DNA from: Phycisphaerales bacterium
GTDB lineage: Bacteria > Planctomycetota > Phycisphaerae > Phycisphaerales > UBA1924
Assembly (NCBI GenBank): GCA_029260455.1
Contig: JAJDDF010000006.1
Coordinates: 1-64,000 of the forward strand
Direction of reading: 5' to 3'
Length of the DNA stretch: 64,000 nucleotides
The notes under the pieces were generated by a model. It worked only from the letters and a program-made list of their open reading frames with translations. It was not told where the DNA came from and made no database searches. Made by a program: the position numbers and the translations under genes. This document shows positions 27,048 to 36,533 of the stretch, one piece after another. Positions within the stretch are counted from its first letter, which is position 1. Every line of letters starts with the position of its first letter.

Positions 27048-28406
27048 TCAGCGCAGCGCCGCTACCGCACTCGCAAGTCGTCCCGCAGTCACAGGAGTAC
27101 TCACGCGCTTTGGTTCAGTAATGCGGTGCGATACCTGATCTTCCGCCGTGAGGTCCTTGGTATAGATGCGCGGCACGCGATGCGACAAACCGCACATGAA
27201 TTCGTGTGTGATACTGCCCGCACGCGCAGCAACTTCGGGCAAACTGTTGGGTGCGCTGACTTCGGTGCCGATGATTTCTACCTCTGCACCAATCTGGGCA
27301 AACCGTGCGGATACATCTGTTATATCGATAGTAAGCTGGTCCATGCTCACGCGCCCAACCACCGGGGCATAGGCCATTTTCCCCCGCGCAGTGCGCAGCC
27401 CGACCATGCCGCAATTCGAAAGTGACATGCAATACCCCGCAGAATACCCCACAGGAACAAGCGCCAATCGTGTCGGACGCTTGGCACGCCATGTCGCCCC
27501 ATACCCCACCGTCACGCCCGGGCCAATGCGCTTGACATGTACAATCCGGCTTACCCAGCGCACCGCCGGTTCAAGCGCTCCCGCTTCGGGCAGGAACGTG
27601 AACTGATCCGCCTTGCCAAAATCTGCCCGGGCGTGCCCAAGCAAACCCAGACCCACGCGCACCATATTGAAATGATGAGAGCCATCACGAAATGTAGCGC
27701 ATGTGTTCGCAGCGTGAATCAGACAATCACTCGGCAGCAAATGAGCATTGCGTTCGGCAAGCCCACGAAACACATTCGACTGGCGCGATGTCATTCCTGG
27801 AGAGCTGTCAGATGATGCAAAGTGCGTGGACAAACCCGCAAGCCGCACGCGAGTGTCACTCAGCGCACGCTTGATCATCTGCGTCACGATGCGCGTCGAA
27901 GCTGCTCCACGGCTCATCCCGGTATCAACATCAATATGCACCGGCACCTTCACACCCAGTTGCCCCGCGATGCGGATCACTGCGTTCAAGTGCTGCGCAT
28001 CATGTACAGTCAAATGCACCTGACCCTTGGCGAACGTGTTGTAGAGCCAGTCGCGCCGCGTAAACGACCACACCGGCGTCATGATCAATATCGGCATGTT
28101 CAACGCCGAATACACAAGCTCGCGCGCTTCGGAAAGCGTATGCACACCAATCATGCTCACGCCAGATGCGCTCAATCGGCGTGACAACCGCGCCGCACCC
28201 ATGCCATAGCCATCAGCCTTGAGCACCGCACATATCTTCGGGCGATCCGCAAGCAGCAACTCAGCGCCCCGGCGCTTGGCTTCACGCGAGCCGCGACGCT
28301 TTTCAAGACCTCGCGATAACACCTCACCGATACGACCCACATTGCGGTCAATCGCGGCGAGATCAACTTCGATTCGGCTCAGCTCTGTTTGTGTTGCGTC
28401 GGTCAT
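27048..28406 (-). CDS. alr: alanine racemase
   Basis: A 452-residue PLP enzyme making D-alanine for peptidoglycan. The PLP lysine is in ICAVLKADGYGMG and the catalytic Tyr in VGYGATWRAK. Further marks are HIDVDTGMSRGA, FNMVRVGLGLLG, LVPVGYSAGYCMSLSN and VVGRVSMDQLTIDIT. It is longer than the usual 360-390 residues because of a polar insertion near residues 30-60 (SRGLEKRRGSREAKRRGAEL) and a C-terminal extension. It is divergent from the DEAD-box helicase gene. That peptidoglycan precursors are made fits the current view that planctomycetes have a wall. Confidence 0.93.
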   Translation of the reverse strand: MTDATQTELSRIEVDLAAIDRNVGRIGEVLSRGLEKRRGSREAKRRGAELLLADRPKICAVLKADGYGMGAARLSRRLSASGVSMIGVHTLSEARELVYSALNMPILIMTPVWSFTRRDWLYNTFAKGQVHLTVHDAQHLNAVIRIAGQLGVKVPVHIDVDTGMSRGAASTRIVTQMIKRALSDTRVRLAGLSTHFASSDSSPGMTSRQSNVFRGLAERNAHLLPSDCLIHAANTCATFRDGSHHFNMVRVGLGLLGHARADFGKADQFTFLPEAGALEPAVRWVSRIVHVKRIGPGVTVGYGATWRAKRPTRLALVPVGYSAGYCMSLSNCGMVGLRTARGKMAYAPVVGRVSMDQLTIDITDVSARFAQIGAEVEIIGTEVSAPNSLPEVAARAGSITHEFMCGLSHRVPRIYTKDLTAEDQVSHRITEPKRVSTPVTAGRLASAVAALR

Positions 28407-28561
28407 CCCTTGACCTCTGGTGCCATTCCATGGCAGCTCGGACCGGCATGTGCCGAGCTTGTCATATCAACCGCCCCCCATACAATGCTGAAGAGCGCCG
28501 CTGTGCGGGTAGTCTACCACGCTCTTCATCACGCTCGAAACACATTCGGCGTATTTCGCGG

Positions 28562-28590
28562 TTTGACAGTTTGTTCACCGGGTATACACA
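28562..28590 (+). promoter_or_regulatory. possible sigma70-type promoter for the helicase gene
   Basis: A perfect TTGACA at 28562-28567 is followed at loose spacing by TATACA (14-base spacer) or TACACA (16-base spacer). The spacing is shorter than optimal for the better -10 match, so this is only a candidate. It lies 30-50 bases upstream of the helicase start at 28618. Confidence 0.3.
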
Positions 28591-28617
28591 TCTGAATCCC
28601 GGCCCATTTGAAAGTGC

Positions 28618-30618
28618 ATGCGACCACTGATGACTGACAATGCTTCTGACGCCAAGCCCGCCGCAAAACGGCCTACACGGCGTAAAACCACCAAAAAAGC
28701 TCCCGCCAAACGCGCCCCGGCAAAATCCGCCAAATCGGATGAGCCAAACCCCGCACCCACAAAGGTCATTGCCAAGCCCAAGCCCGGCGCCAAGGCTACA
28801 CGTGAATCCGAAACCACCAAGGTGCCACGTCGTCGTGGCAAGCGCGGCGGGGTGAAGAACAAGAAAAAAGCTACTGACATTGCTACCGAGTCCGCGGTCG
28901 TTGACTCTCCAACAATCGAAGATGCTTCGGACAACCCGAAACCAAAGACCGAACAAAAAACGAACAAACGTCGCCGGCGCATCATTCCCGATTTAAAAGC
29001 CCGTGCTCGTCAGCGCGAAGCCGATCGCGAAGCTGAACGTGAGTCGGAACGTCCCCAAGAGCAAGACACCCCCGTCGTCGCGGAAGCACCTGCTCGCGAC
29101 AGGGCACCAGATGACACTCCCGAAGCACAGACAGCCCCCCGCCCCCGGCGCGGAAGAGGTCGCGGAGGGCGCAAGTCCGCCCCTCGCGATGATGCGGCGC
29201 AGAATCCTTCATCATCACCTGCATCTGAATTGGCACCCGAACAGACCTCTGCGCCCAAGCCAACAGATCCCCTCGCAGAACATTGGGACGAAATCTTTGG
29301 CAGCGCCACCTTTGCAGATCTTGGGTTGCGAAGCACCATCCAGCGCGCCGTCGCTGCACAGGGCTTTATCAGTCCTACAAAAGTGCAGGCCGCGATGATT
29401 CCCCTCGCGCTGAAAGGCACAGACATTCTAGGTCAGTCGCGCACCGGCACGGGCAAGACCGCCGCGTTTGGCCTGCCGGTCGCAAACGCCGCCGTTCGTG
29501 GTGTCGCCTATCAATGCCTGATCCTGGCGCCGACGCGCGAACTTGCGATTCAGATTTCTGCAGAGCTGCGCATCTTTGCACAATTTACGCCCCTCTCGGT
29601 AGCCACGGTCTACGGCGGGCAGAGCATCGAACAACAAGTCCGGCATCTCGAAAAATCACCCGAGATCATCGTCGCCACGCCCGGCAGGCTCATGGACATG
29701 CTCGATCGCGGGCACCTGCATCTGCACAACATGCGCTTCGTCGTTCTTGATGAAGTCGACCGCATGCTCGACATTGGCTTCCGCGATGATATTCGTTCGA
29801 TTCTCAGTCGCATTCACAATGAACACCAGACCATTTTTGTCTCGGCAACCATTTCCCCGGAAATTGAAAAACTCGCGCGCACCTTTATGCATTCCGATGC
29901 CGAGCGCATCGAAACCGCCGCAGGCTCACTCACGGCCTCACTCGTCACCCAGCGCTATATCTCTGTGCAACCGTGGGACAAATCCAAAATGCTCGCGTAC
30001 TGGGTTCGTGAAGAAAAACCAGAACTTGCACTTATCTTTTGCCGCATGAAACGGACTGTTGATAAATTGGCTGGCAGATTGTTCGATCGCGGCATCAATG
30101 TCGCGGCCATTCACGGCGACCTCCCACAAAGCAAGCGCAACCGCATCATCGATGATCTTCGTGCGGGCAAACTCCACATCTTGATCGCATCAGACCTCGC
30201 AGCACGCGGACTTGATGTTGACGGCATCACTCATGTTGTGAATTTCGACCTTCCCGAAGACCCCGAGATTTATATCCACCGCATCGGACGCACCGCGCGC
30301 GCGGGCCGTGGCGGCATGGCGTTCTCATTCGTCACCCCCGATCAGGGACCATTGCTCACCGAAATTGAAAAACTCGCCAACATTCACATCGACGAACAAG
30401 CCTATCCCGATTTCGTGCCCAATCCGGTGCCCGAAGATATTCGTGGGCAACGTCAGGCCGATGAAAAACGCATTCAGGAAAAACGCAAGACCACCCGGGC
30501 CTCTGCGCCGGAGTTGCCTGCGGTTGCTGCAGTCGATGCCTCAAAGTTCCCAGGCGGAATTGTGCCGACAAAAATGCCGCCACGTCGGCTCGGCGGACGG
30601 GTCAAACGCGGACGCTAA
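28618..30618 (+). CDS. DEAD-box RNA helicase with DEVD box and long basic N-terminal extension
   Basis: A 666-residue protein. Residues 1-215 are low-complexity and very basic or mixed charge (AKRPTRRKTTKKAPAKRAPAKS, RRRGKRGGVKNKKK, PRPRRGRGRGGRK), probably an RNA-binding disordered tail. The helicase core follows: Q motif, SRTGTGKT (Lys280), PTRELAIQ, motif II DEVD at 378-381 instead of DEAD, SAT, LIASDLAARGLDVDGITHV and HRIGRTARAGRGG. A short basic tail ends the protein. It likely remodels RNA in ribosome assembly or mRNA decay. ATG 28630 is an alternative start. Motif II with Val in place of Ala occurs in other DExD proteins and should stay active. Confidence 0.9.
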   Translation: MRPLMTDNASDAKPAAKRPTRRKTTKKAPAKRAPAKSAKSDEPNPAPTKVIAKPKPGAKATRESETTKVPRRRGKRGGVKNKKKATDIATESAVVDSPTIEDASDNPKPKTEQKTNKRRRRIIPDLKARARQREADREAERESERPQEQDTPVVAEAPARDRAPDDTPEAQTAPRPRRGRGRGGRKSAPRDDAAQNPSSSPASELAPEQTSAPKPTDPLAEHWDEIFGSATFADLGLRSTIQRAVAAQGFISPTKVQAAMIPLALKGTDILGQSRTGTGKTAAFGLPVANAAVRGVAYQCLILAPTRELAIQISAELRIFAQFTPLSVATVYGGQSIEQQVRHLEKSPEIIVATPGRLMDMLDRGHLHLHNMRFVVLDEVDRMLDIGFRDDIRSILSRIHNEHQTIFVSATISPEIEKLARTFMHSDAERIETAAGSLTASLVTQRYISVQPWDKSKMLAYWVREEKPELALIFCRMKRTVDKLAGRLFDRGINVAAIHGDLPQSKRNRIIDDLRAGKLHILIASDLAARGLDVDGITHVVNFDLPEDPEIYIHRIGRTARAGRGGMAFSFVTPDQGPLLTEIEKLANIHIDEQAYPDFVPNPVPEDIRGQRQADEKRIQEKRKTTRASAPELPAVAAVDASKFPGGIVPTKMPPRRLGGRVKRGR

Positions 30619-30659
30619 CCTGCACTTCCCCGTTTAGCTCCTAATTTCATCTCCGTGCT

Positions 30660-33600
30660 TCACCGCGGCCGAGGCGAACCCCAACGACTGGGCGGTTTCG
30701 TATCCTCCGGCGGCTCCTCGTTTGAAGGTTGTTCATCAGGTGATTCATCGCTTGGCGGAGTGATTTTCTTTTTCTTCTTTCCGTTGTTCTTCTTTTTGTT
30801 CGACTTCTTCTTGTCATCATTTTTTGAACCATTGATGGCATCATTGAGTAGATCACCAATCGTTTGCTCAAGCAGATCGGGCAGATTCTTCGCTACCAAT
30901 TCTGGATCGATCTGAAATTGTGCGCTGCCCAGTGCGCCCTTGGCGCGAAGTGGAATAACCGCCAGTGCATTGATTCCCGGAAACCGTTGCGCAGCGCGCT
31001 GCATATCGCCGCCAAGACCAGCAAGGGGTACAAACGCAACGACATCCATGGTTTTCTTCACAAGGTCAATCGAGCCGCGCGATGTCAATTCAAACGTGCC
31101 CCATGGAATCGTAAAATCGTCATAGCGAGCAACGCCCGTATCAATATGAATGTCAACTGGTTCGATGTTATGAAGAACCATCCCCTCGGTGTTGTTGCTC
31201 GTCGCCTCAAGCACCGAAGCAAGCAGCGGGGCAGCCTTGAAGTTCATGCTGCCAAGATCAATTGATATCACACCATTGAGTTTGCGCAGATCGCCATCAG
31301 TCGGCAACGACAAATGGCGCGTTGTAATCATCGTGGCACGTTGCCCTCCAACTTTCTCGAATGATGTAAAAAGTGGAAGTAGTGTTTCAAGCAATCGTTG
31401 CGATACCATCGGATCGATGCGCGTTAGCGCTGCGCTGGTATCAGCATCTTCTTCATTGGTCAACATCAACGCACCATCTTCAAAACGCCCAAATATGTGC
31501 ACTTCGGCATGCGGCGCTTTCATTGAAACAGTCATCTTGCCAGCGGATCGGTCAATCGCCACATCCTGCGCATGCACTTCCGCCGTCGCACGCTCACCAA
31601 TCATCTGCACCAATAACCCATCCGCCCCCGCCATCGCATCAAGCAGCGCCGATGGCGTTTCACCAGTCATAGTTGCATCAACTATCGTCCTGCCACCTGC
31701 CGCAGTATGGTCATCTGCAAGCAGCGCACCAATCCCGCGCACTTCGCCCGTAATATCAAATGCACCGCCCGCTGATCCCGATCCCTGGGTCTGCATAGAA
31801 AAATGCGCCGGTGAATCTGCACCAATATCTTTCGTCATCTTCGCAGTCACCTTGCGCAAATTGATGGGTGTCGAAGTTTGCTCGTCAACCTGCGCAATGA
31901 TCTTTGCACCACCCACGACAAGTGTCGCATCAATAGCACTATCCAGCACTGCCATCGGCTCATCTACAGGCATCACAAACTGATGAAATTCAATATTCAT
32001 CTCCCGTGCATCGTCAAGTGCCACCCGCGGCCCAAGCAACGCGCTCGCATCAATGCCAAACGCACTCGCCGCCTGCAAGGGATGGTGAAACACAATCGAC
32101 ACGGGCTGACCTTCGCGCGATTCAATTGTCTCATTGGAAATCAGCGCAGTGCCATGCACCCCCGCATACGCCGATTTCAACAGACAAAATACCTGCGTCT
32201 GCCGTGCTCCACCTGTACCATCGTTCGGCCCGGGTTCGATGGTCATGTTGCCGTCAACTATTGGCCCAAGCGCGGTCACTAAATCGCGACTTCGCACCGG
32301 ATCAACAAACGACACGATACGCATCGGAACACGGACAAACCCCGCAACACCACTTGCCACCAATGTGTCAAAAGCAACGGCCTGACCCTGCTCAAGGGCG
32401 CGAAGTGCATCAACTCCCCCTAGCAGGGTCAACGTAGTGTCTGCGTCGAAGAAAGCACTTCCATCCGCGCCTTCCGCACGCATATTGATAATTGGATCAC
32501 CCTTTGCAATCTTCATGCGCCCACTAACACGCGCAATCGCAAGCGGTCCCTGATCCACCGAATACAGCGTCAGGCTTTGCATCATCACTGAAACACTGCC
32601 GCGTAGTTCACTCCACACTATCCCGCGCGGCTTTGTCCACGGCACCGACAACGCCGGCACCGTCACAAGCGTCAGTTCGGGGCCCGTGATTTGAATCTCG
32701 CGATCAAACCGCATCAGTTCGCGCAAATATTCACTCGCATGCGATTCGATGCGCACGCCATCACCGGTGGCATCAAGTCGGTCACCGCGCCAAATCATCG
32801 CTCCTTCAGCCGTCGTCAGTGGCCCCTTGACGGCGAATTCAATATTTGTACCACTCGCGCCAAGATCCGCCGACGCAGACACATCAACTGTCAGTTCAAT
32901 CGGGCCACCAAACAGGCGCGCAATGTCAATGTCTTCAACCCCCGCAATGCGCTGCACGAAAGGCGCAGGCACACCGCTCACAATCAGGCCGCCTTCCATC
33001 TTCGCCTGTGACATGTCACTGGCCAGGGCCCCCGTGCCATCAATAATGTTGCGCATCGTTGCGGCAAGTCGGATGCTGCCAATGGTTTCACCATTCACCG
33101 ATGCAACAAGCGCACCGTTTGCAGTGATCCCGCTCACCGCACCAGGCGTCGAAATCGAAAATGTACTTGCAGGAATATCAATGCGCGCTGTCTCGCCAAC
33201 AACAACACCGGGCACGCCAGTTGCAACAGCAGCAATAGTCGGTACCTCAAACACTATTTCAACTTTCGCTCCTTGCCAATCAGCACGCTCGCCAAGCACA
33301 CCAGCAAGCGGCACATCAAGTAATTGAATACGCATCACCACTGGACCATCTGTGTTGATTGATTCAATGTGCGTAGCACCACTTGCGCGGATCAATGCAT
33401 CTGCTGGCGCTGGAATGGAAAACGCAGTAGTCGCATCCGGCACTACCGTGATGCGCCCATCTGCAACCAGCATATGAATATCAAAGGTCGCATCACCGGC
33501 GGGCAGATCAGAATGAATCCCCGCAGCGCTCATCGCAAGCGCCGCCCATTGACCCGGCAACGCCGCAGATATCGATGCTGTGCCATGTGTTTGCACTGGC

Positions 33601-34325
33601 GTGAATTGCCCCGAAGCGCCAATCAGATCATTGACCTCCACCGTGCCAGTAATGTGCCCGGGATTACCGTTTGCAAGCACGCCCGCATTGACGCATGACA
33701 CGTCAAGCGTGATCGGTTCGCCCGCTTTCAGGACTCCTTGTGCTGACACATCATCAAGAGTGACGGTGTGATTGTCCGCGGTATACGTTACATCAAGTGA
33801 ACTCAGATCAAGTTCAAGATCCAATCCCTGAGGCACTGTAATCGGCGCGTGTGTTGGTGTGCGCTCGCCTGTCGCGTTCTTCGTGGCATCGACATGCACA
33901 ATTTTGTCTGTGTGCTGCAGCGCAGCCGCAAGATTGGTGTTCCCTTGCGGATCTTCTACAACATCGACGGAACCGCTCAATGTTATCTTTCTCATCGAAC
34001 TCGGATTGAACGCCAGTGCAAACAATCCGCCTTGCACTTCACCTTGCATTGTTGCAACAACACTTCCCTTGGGGTCATAGAGAGTCACTTGTTCAATCTG
34101 CTGCGGCCCGGACCAGCTCAAAGTGAGTCCCTGAATCTCAGCGCGACCAGCAAAGCGCTGCGAAATCGCATTTTCTGCCATCCTCCGCCCAACCGACGCT
34201 GCCACGCCCGGCCCAAATACTGCTATCGCACCGATCAACAGCACAACCAACACCGCGGCACCAAGCACTACCTTGCGCAGCACGCCACGCTTTTTCCTCA
34301 GCACGCCATTCTCTTTGCGCATCAT
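30660..34325 (-). CDS. AsmA-like/DUF748-type large envelope protein with Lys-rich tail
   Basis: A 1221-residue protein anchored by one N-terminal helix (VVLGAAVLVVLLIGAIAVFGPGVAASV). The start of the exported part (RRMAENAISQRFAGRAEIQGLTLSWSGPQQIEQVTLYDPKG) is characteristic of AsmA-like proteins. The body is a long series of beta strands (TLSGSVDVVED, LDLELDLSSLDVTYT and many others), as expected of repeating beta-groove lipid transporters. A C-terminal domain (about 1040-1160; TRHLSLPTDGDLRKLNGVISIDLGSMNF) is followed by a striking Lys/Asn run and an acidic Pro-rich end. By family analogy it may help move phospholipid between membranes. A ribosome site AAGGA precedes the start. Confidence 0.7.
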   Translation of the reverse strand: MMRKENGVLRKKRGVLRKVVLGAAVLVVLLIGAIAVFGPGVAASVGRRMAENAISQRFAGRAEIQGLTLSWSGPQQIEQVTLYDPKGSVVATMQGEVQGGLFALAFNPSSMRKITLSGSVDVVEDPQGNTNLAAALQHTDKIVHVDATKNATGERTPTHAPITVPQGLDLELDLSSLDVTYTADNHTVTLDDVSAQGVLKAGEPITLDVSCVNAGVLANGNPGHITGTVEVNDLIGASGQFTPVQTHGTASISAALPGQWAALAMSAAGIHSDLPAGDATFDIHMLVADGRITVVPDATTAFSIPAPADALIRASGATHIESINTDGPVVMRIQLLDVPLAGVLGERADWQGAKVEIVFEVPTIAAVATGVPGVVVGETARIDIPASTFSISTPGAVSGITANGALVASVNGETIGSIRLAATMRNIIDGTGALASDMSQAKMEGGLIVSGVPAPFVQRIAGVEDIDIARLFGGPIELTVDVSASADLGASGTNIEFAVKGPLTTAEGAMIWRGDRLDATGDGVRIESHASEYLRELMRFDREIQITGPELTLVTVPALSVPWTKPRGIVWSELRGSVSVMMQSLTLYSVDQGPLAIARVSGRMKIAKGDPIINMRAEGADGSAFFDADTTLTLLGGVDALRALEQGQAVAFDTLVASGVAGFVRVPMRIVSFVDPVRSRDLVTALGPIVDGNMTIEPGPNDGTGGARQTQVFCLLKSAYAGVHGTALISNETIESREGQPVSIVFHHPLQAASAFGIDASALLGPRVALDDAREMNIEFHQFVMPVDEPMAVLDSAIDATLVVGGAKIIAQVDEQTSTPINLRKVTAKMTKDIGADSPAHFSMQTQGSGSAGGAFDITGEVRGIGALLADDHTAAGGRTIVDATMTGETPSALLDAMAGADGLLVQMIGERATAEVHAQDVAIDRSAGKMTVSMKAPHAEVHIFGRFEDGALMLTNEEDADTSAALTRIDPMVSQRLLETLLPLFTSFEKVGGQRATMITTRHLSLPTDGDLRKLNGVISIDLGSMNFKAAPLLASVLEATSNNTEGMVLHNIEPVDIHIDTGVARYDDFTIPWGTFELTSRGSIDLVKKTMDVVAFVPLAGLGGDMQRAAQRFPGINALAVIPLRAKGALGSAQFQIDPELVAKNLPDLLEQTIGDLLNDAINGSKNDDKKKSNKKKNNGKKKKKITPPSDESPDEQPSNEEPPEDTKPPSRWGSPRPR

Positions 34326-34370
34326 GAACTGGAATCCTTGTGCGGAGTGTGAAAGAAAAATTTCAGAAGC

Positions 34371-35588
34371 TCAATCGATCAGGACGGGAACTGATTCAAC
34401 CGATGGCTCTCGCACCAGTTTCAACATGCGATCCAGTGCGATAAGCGCCCATCGCTTCGCCTCAGAATGCACCTTCACCTCGTTCACAATAGTGCCCGCA
34501 GCAAGATTATCTAGCACCCAGAGCAAATGCGGTGGATCAATGCGATACATCGTCGTGCACAAACACTGACAATCACTCAGCATCCGCACACGCACCCCCC
34601 GCGCCGCAGCCTCTTTCGCAATGCGATTCACAAGATGCACTTCCGTGCCCACTGCCCAAGTCGTCCCCGAGGGCGCCGAATCAATTGTGCGAACAATGAA
34701 CTCCGTCGATCCCGACAGGTCCGCAAGATCAACAACTTCCTTGCAACATTCCGGATGCACAAGAATATGTACATTCGCATCTGCCGCCCGCGCTTGCGCG
34801 CAATGCTCCGGGCGAAAGAGCTTGTGTACCGAACAATGCCCCGCCCAGAGAATAACCCTTGCAACAAGCAGTTGTTGGGGAGTCATGCCCCCCAATGTCG
34901 CGCCTTGGTGTGTTTTTTTGGGGTCATACAGGGTGGTGTCACTCCCGCCATCACTGTCAGTGATCATCCCCGCATTCGCCGCCGTGTTTCTGCCAAGATG
35001 TTGATCGGGGAGAAAGAGCAACTTTATTTCTTCGCCGCACTTCGCAGCAGCCTCGCCGCCCTTGAGCGCCCACTCGAACACATGGTCCGCGTTCGAACTC
35101 GTGCAGCACGCCCCACCATGCTGCCCGACAAACGCTTTCACCGCCGCTGTCGAATTCACATACGTGATCGGTATCACCCGCCCGGTCCATCCCTGCGCTT
35201 CAAGTGATTCATGAATGCGCCGCCACGCATCTTCGGCATCTTCATATGCAGCCATATCTGCCATCGAACATCCGGCAGACAAGTCGGGCAAAATCACCCG
35301 CGTGCCTTTCGGTGCGAGTAAATCCGCAGACTCTGCCATGAAATGCACGCCGCAGAACACAATGAACTCAGCCCCGCACTCGCCCACTTCCTTCGCCGCA
35401 AGCTGTGAGAGCTTCAGTGAATCACCCGTGAAATCTGTGTGCGCAATCACCTCATCCGTCTGGTAGTGATGCCCCAGAATGATCACCTTCGAACCAAGTT
35501 CCGCCCGACGCGCCTCGATCGCCTCCGCCAGATCGTCCCCCGTGCGCTGGTGATAGCTCTTCGGGATCGATGGTTGCCACAATTGCAC
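34371..35588 (-). CDS. nadA: quinolinate synthase A
   Basis: A 405-residue [4Fe-4S] enzyme condensing iminoaspartate and dihydroxyacetone phosphate to quinolinate for NAD. Visible family motifs are VIILGHHYQ, DFTGDSLKLSQLA, FCGVHFMAES, DLSAGCSMAD, YVNSTAAVKA, FLPDQHLGRNTA, HPECCKEVVDLAD and SDCQCLCTTMYRIDPPHLLWVLDNL. It is longer than many NadA proteins and unusually rich in Cys near the ligand positions (ACC, ECC, CQCLC). The gene starts with GTG. No nadB or nadC is in the window. The adjacent 200-base gap upstream probably holds its promoter. Confidence 0.93.
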   Translation of the reverse strand: MQLWQPSIPKSYHQRTGDDLAEAIEARRAELGSKVIILGHHYQTDEVIAHTDFTGDSLKLSQLAAKEVGECGAEFIVFCGVHFMAESADLLAPKGTRVILPDLSAGCSMADMAAYEDAEDAWRRIHESLEAQGWTGRVIPITYVNSTAAVKAFVGQHGGACCTSSNADHVFEWALKGGEAAAKCGEEIKLLFLPDQHLGRNTAANAGMITDSDGGSDTTLYDPKKTHQGATLGGMTPQQLLVARVILWAGHCSVHKLFRPEHCAQARAADANVHILVHPECCKEVVDLADLSGSTEFIVRTIDSAPSGTTWAVGTEVHLVNRIAKEAAARGVRVRMLSDCQCLCTTMYRIDPPHLLWVLDNLAAGTIVNEVKVHSEAKRWALIALDRMLKLVREPSVESVPVLID

Positions 35589-35791
35589 GAATGCCTGACC
35601 TCTGCGTCTTGACGAGCGGCGATCCAGATGAATTGGACCAGTGCCCTGTCTTGACGAGCTGCGACCGTATGGGAGCGGTCTTTCTGTTTCTGTCAGCGTC
35701 CAACCAAGGCCGCCACGCAGAGACAGTTTAGGCGACCCCGCGCCTCGGGCAGAAATTCACAAAATAGTGTGTGTTGTCGGAGAAAAAAATA

Positions 35792-36157
35792 TCACGCCGC
35801 GATTCGCACCGGATTCACCCTGGTCTGCACCGCAGGCATATCCAGCGCGATTGCAATCCGCTGCTCATCCGGGCGATCCTCAATACGGACAATCCTCCCC
35901 CGAATCGCAGCATTTGCCCGCACCAACGCATCGCCATCCCAAGCCACGACAACCTCAATTTCTTCCCCAATGGTCAGATGTCGCGGCGAAGGCAAGCCAA
36001 TCAGCAGCCCCCCCTCAGAACAGTTCTGAGTGATCCCAGAGGCAAAAAGCAGGCTTCTGCGCCCGCGAATGCGGCATCGCCGAATCGTAACGCGCCGAGT
36101 TTCCCGGCGGCGTTCAGCGCTGGTATCACGGTTTTGAGCTGTTTTTTGCTGATCCAT
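35792..36157 (-). CDS. PilZ-domain protein
   Basis: A 121-residue, single-domain protein. The c-di-GMP binding pattern is visible: a basic N-terminal RRRETRR cluster (RxxxR switch) followed by NCSEGGLLIGLP, the D/NxSxxG motif, and beta strands of the PilZ barrel (EIEVVVAWDGDALVRANAAIRGRIVRI). The length matches stand-alone PilZ adaptors, which respond to c-di-GMP and control motility, polysaccharide or secretion partners. No partner is adjacent: nadA lies downstream on the same strand 200 bases away, and HU is divergent. Confidence 0.8.
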   Translation of the reverse strand: MDQQKTAQNRDTSAERRRETRRVTIRRCRIRGRRSLLFASGITQNCSEGGLLIGLPSPRHLTIGEEIEVVVAWDGDALVRANAAIRGRIVRIEDRPDEQRIAIALDMPAVQTRVNPVRIAA

Positions 36158-36533
36158 CAGTTGGCTCCGCGTATTCTCCTGCAGTCAGAAGATGTCGGCT
36201 CCTGCGCTTATCGAACCGTGGGCGATTGTGCTGCAGGGTTTCTCCAAAGAACCCCCACACTCACCTCAGAGAGTGCGATCCTCGATGTGGATAACACCCA
36301 AGCAATCCCCCCCATCACCCCCGCCAACATCGGGGAGGACCGGAAAAAACAGGCCGGTTTTACCCCCGAACGCCGAAACCCTCTTGTGCAGAAGCACACT
36401 CGGACGTAGAAAACACTGAAATTGCAGGAGGGCCGACGTTCGGCCCGCCCACAATGTGCCACGAATCATGTCCGCGAATCAGCAATCACAGTGATTCGAT
36501 TCGCAGGAAAGCCTCGAAAAACGGAGTTTCACG
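36158..36533. other. 376-base non-coding gap between PilZ gene and HU gene; nested palindromes and one DnaA-box match
   Basis: No convincing gene here. A hairpin GGGCCGA-CGT-TCGGCCC lies at 36430-36446 without a U tract. Just before the HU start are AATCAC-A-GTGATT (36484-36496, perfect) and GCGAATC (36474-36480) with GATTCGC (36498-36504), together looking like an operator. TGTGGATAA at 36286-36294 is the reverse complement of the DnaA box TTATCCACA, and TGTGCAGAA near 36387 is one mismatch away. The region therefore probably regulates HU; any link to replication is speculative. Confidence 0.45.

Noticed and set aside
36286-36294. Perfect DnaA box as proof of oriC at 36.3 kb
   Set aside because: A single box without a cluster, AT-rich unwinding element or dnaA/dnaN neighbours; the skew switch is 4 kb or more away.
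36430-36446. Hairpin GGGCCGA-CGT-TCGGCCC as a terminator
   Set aside because: No U tract on either side; more likely a regulatory or structural palindrome.
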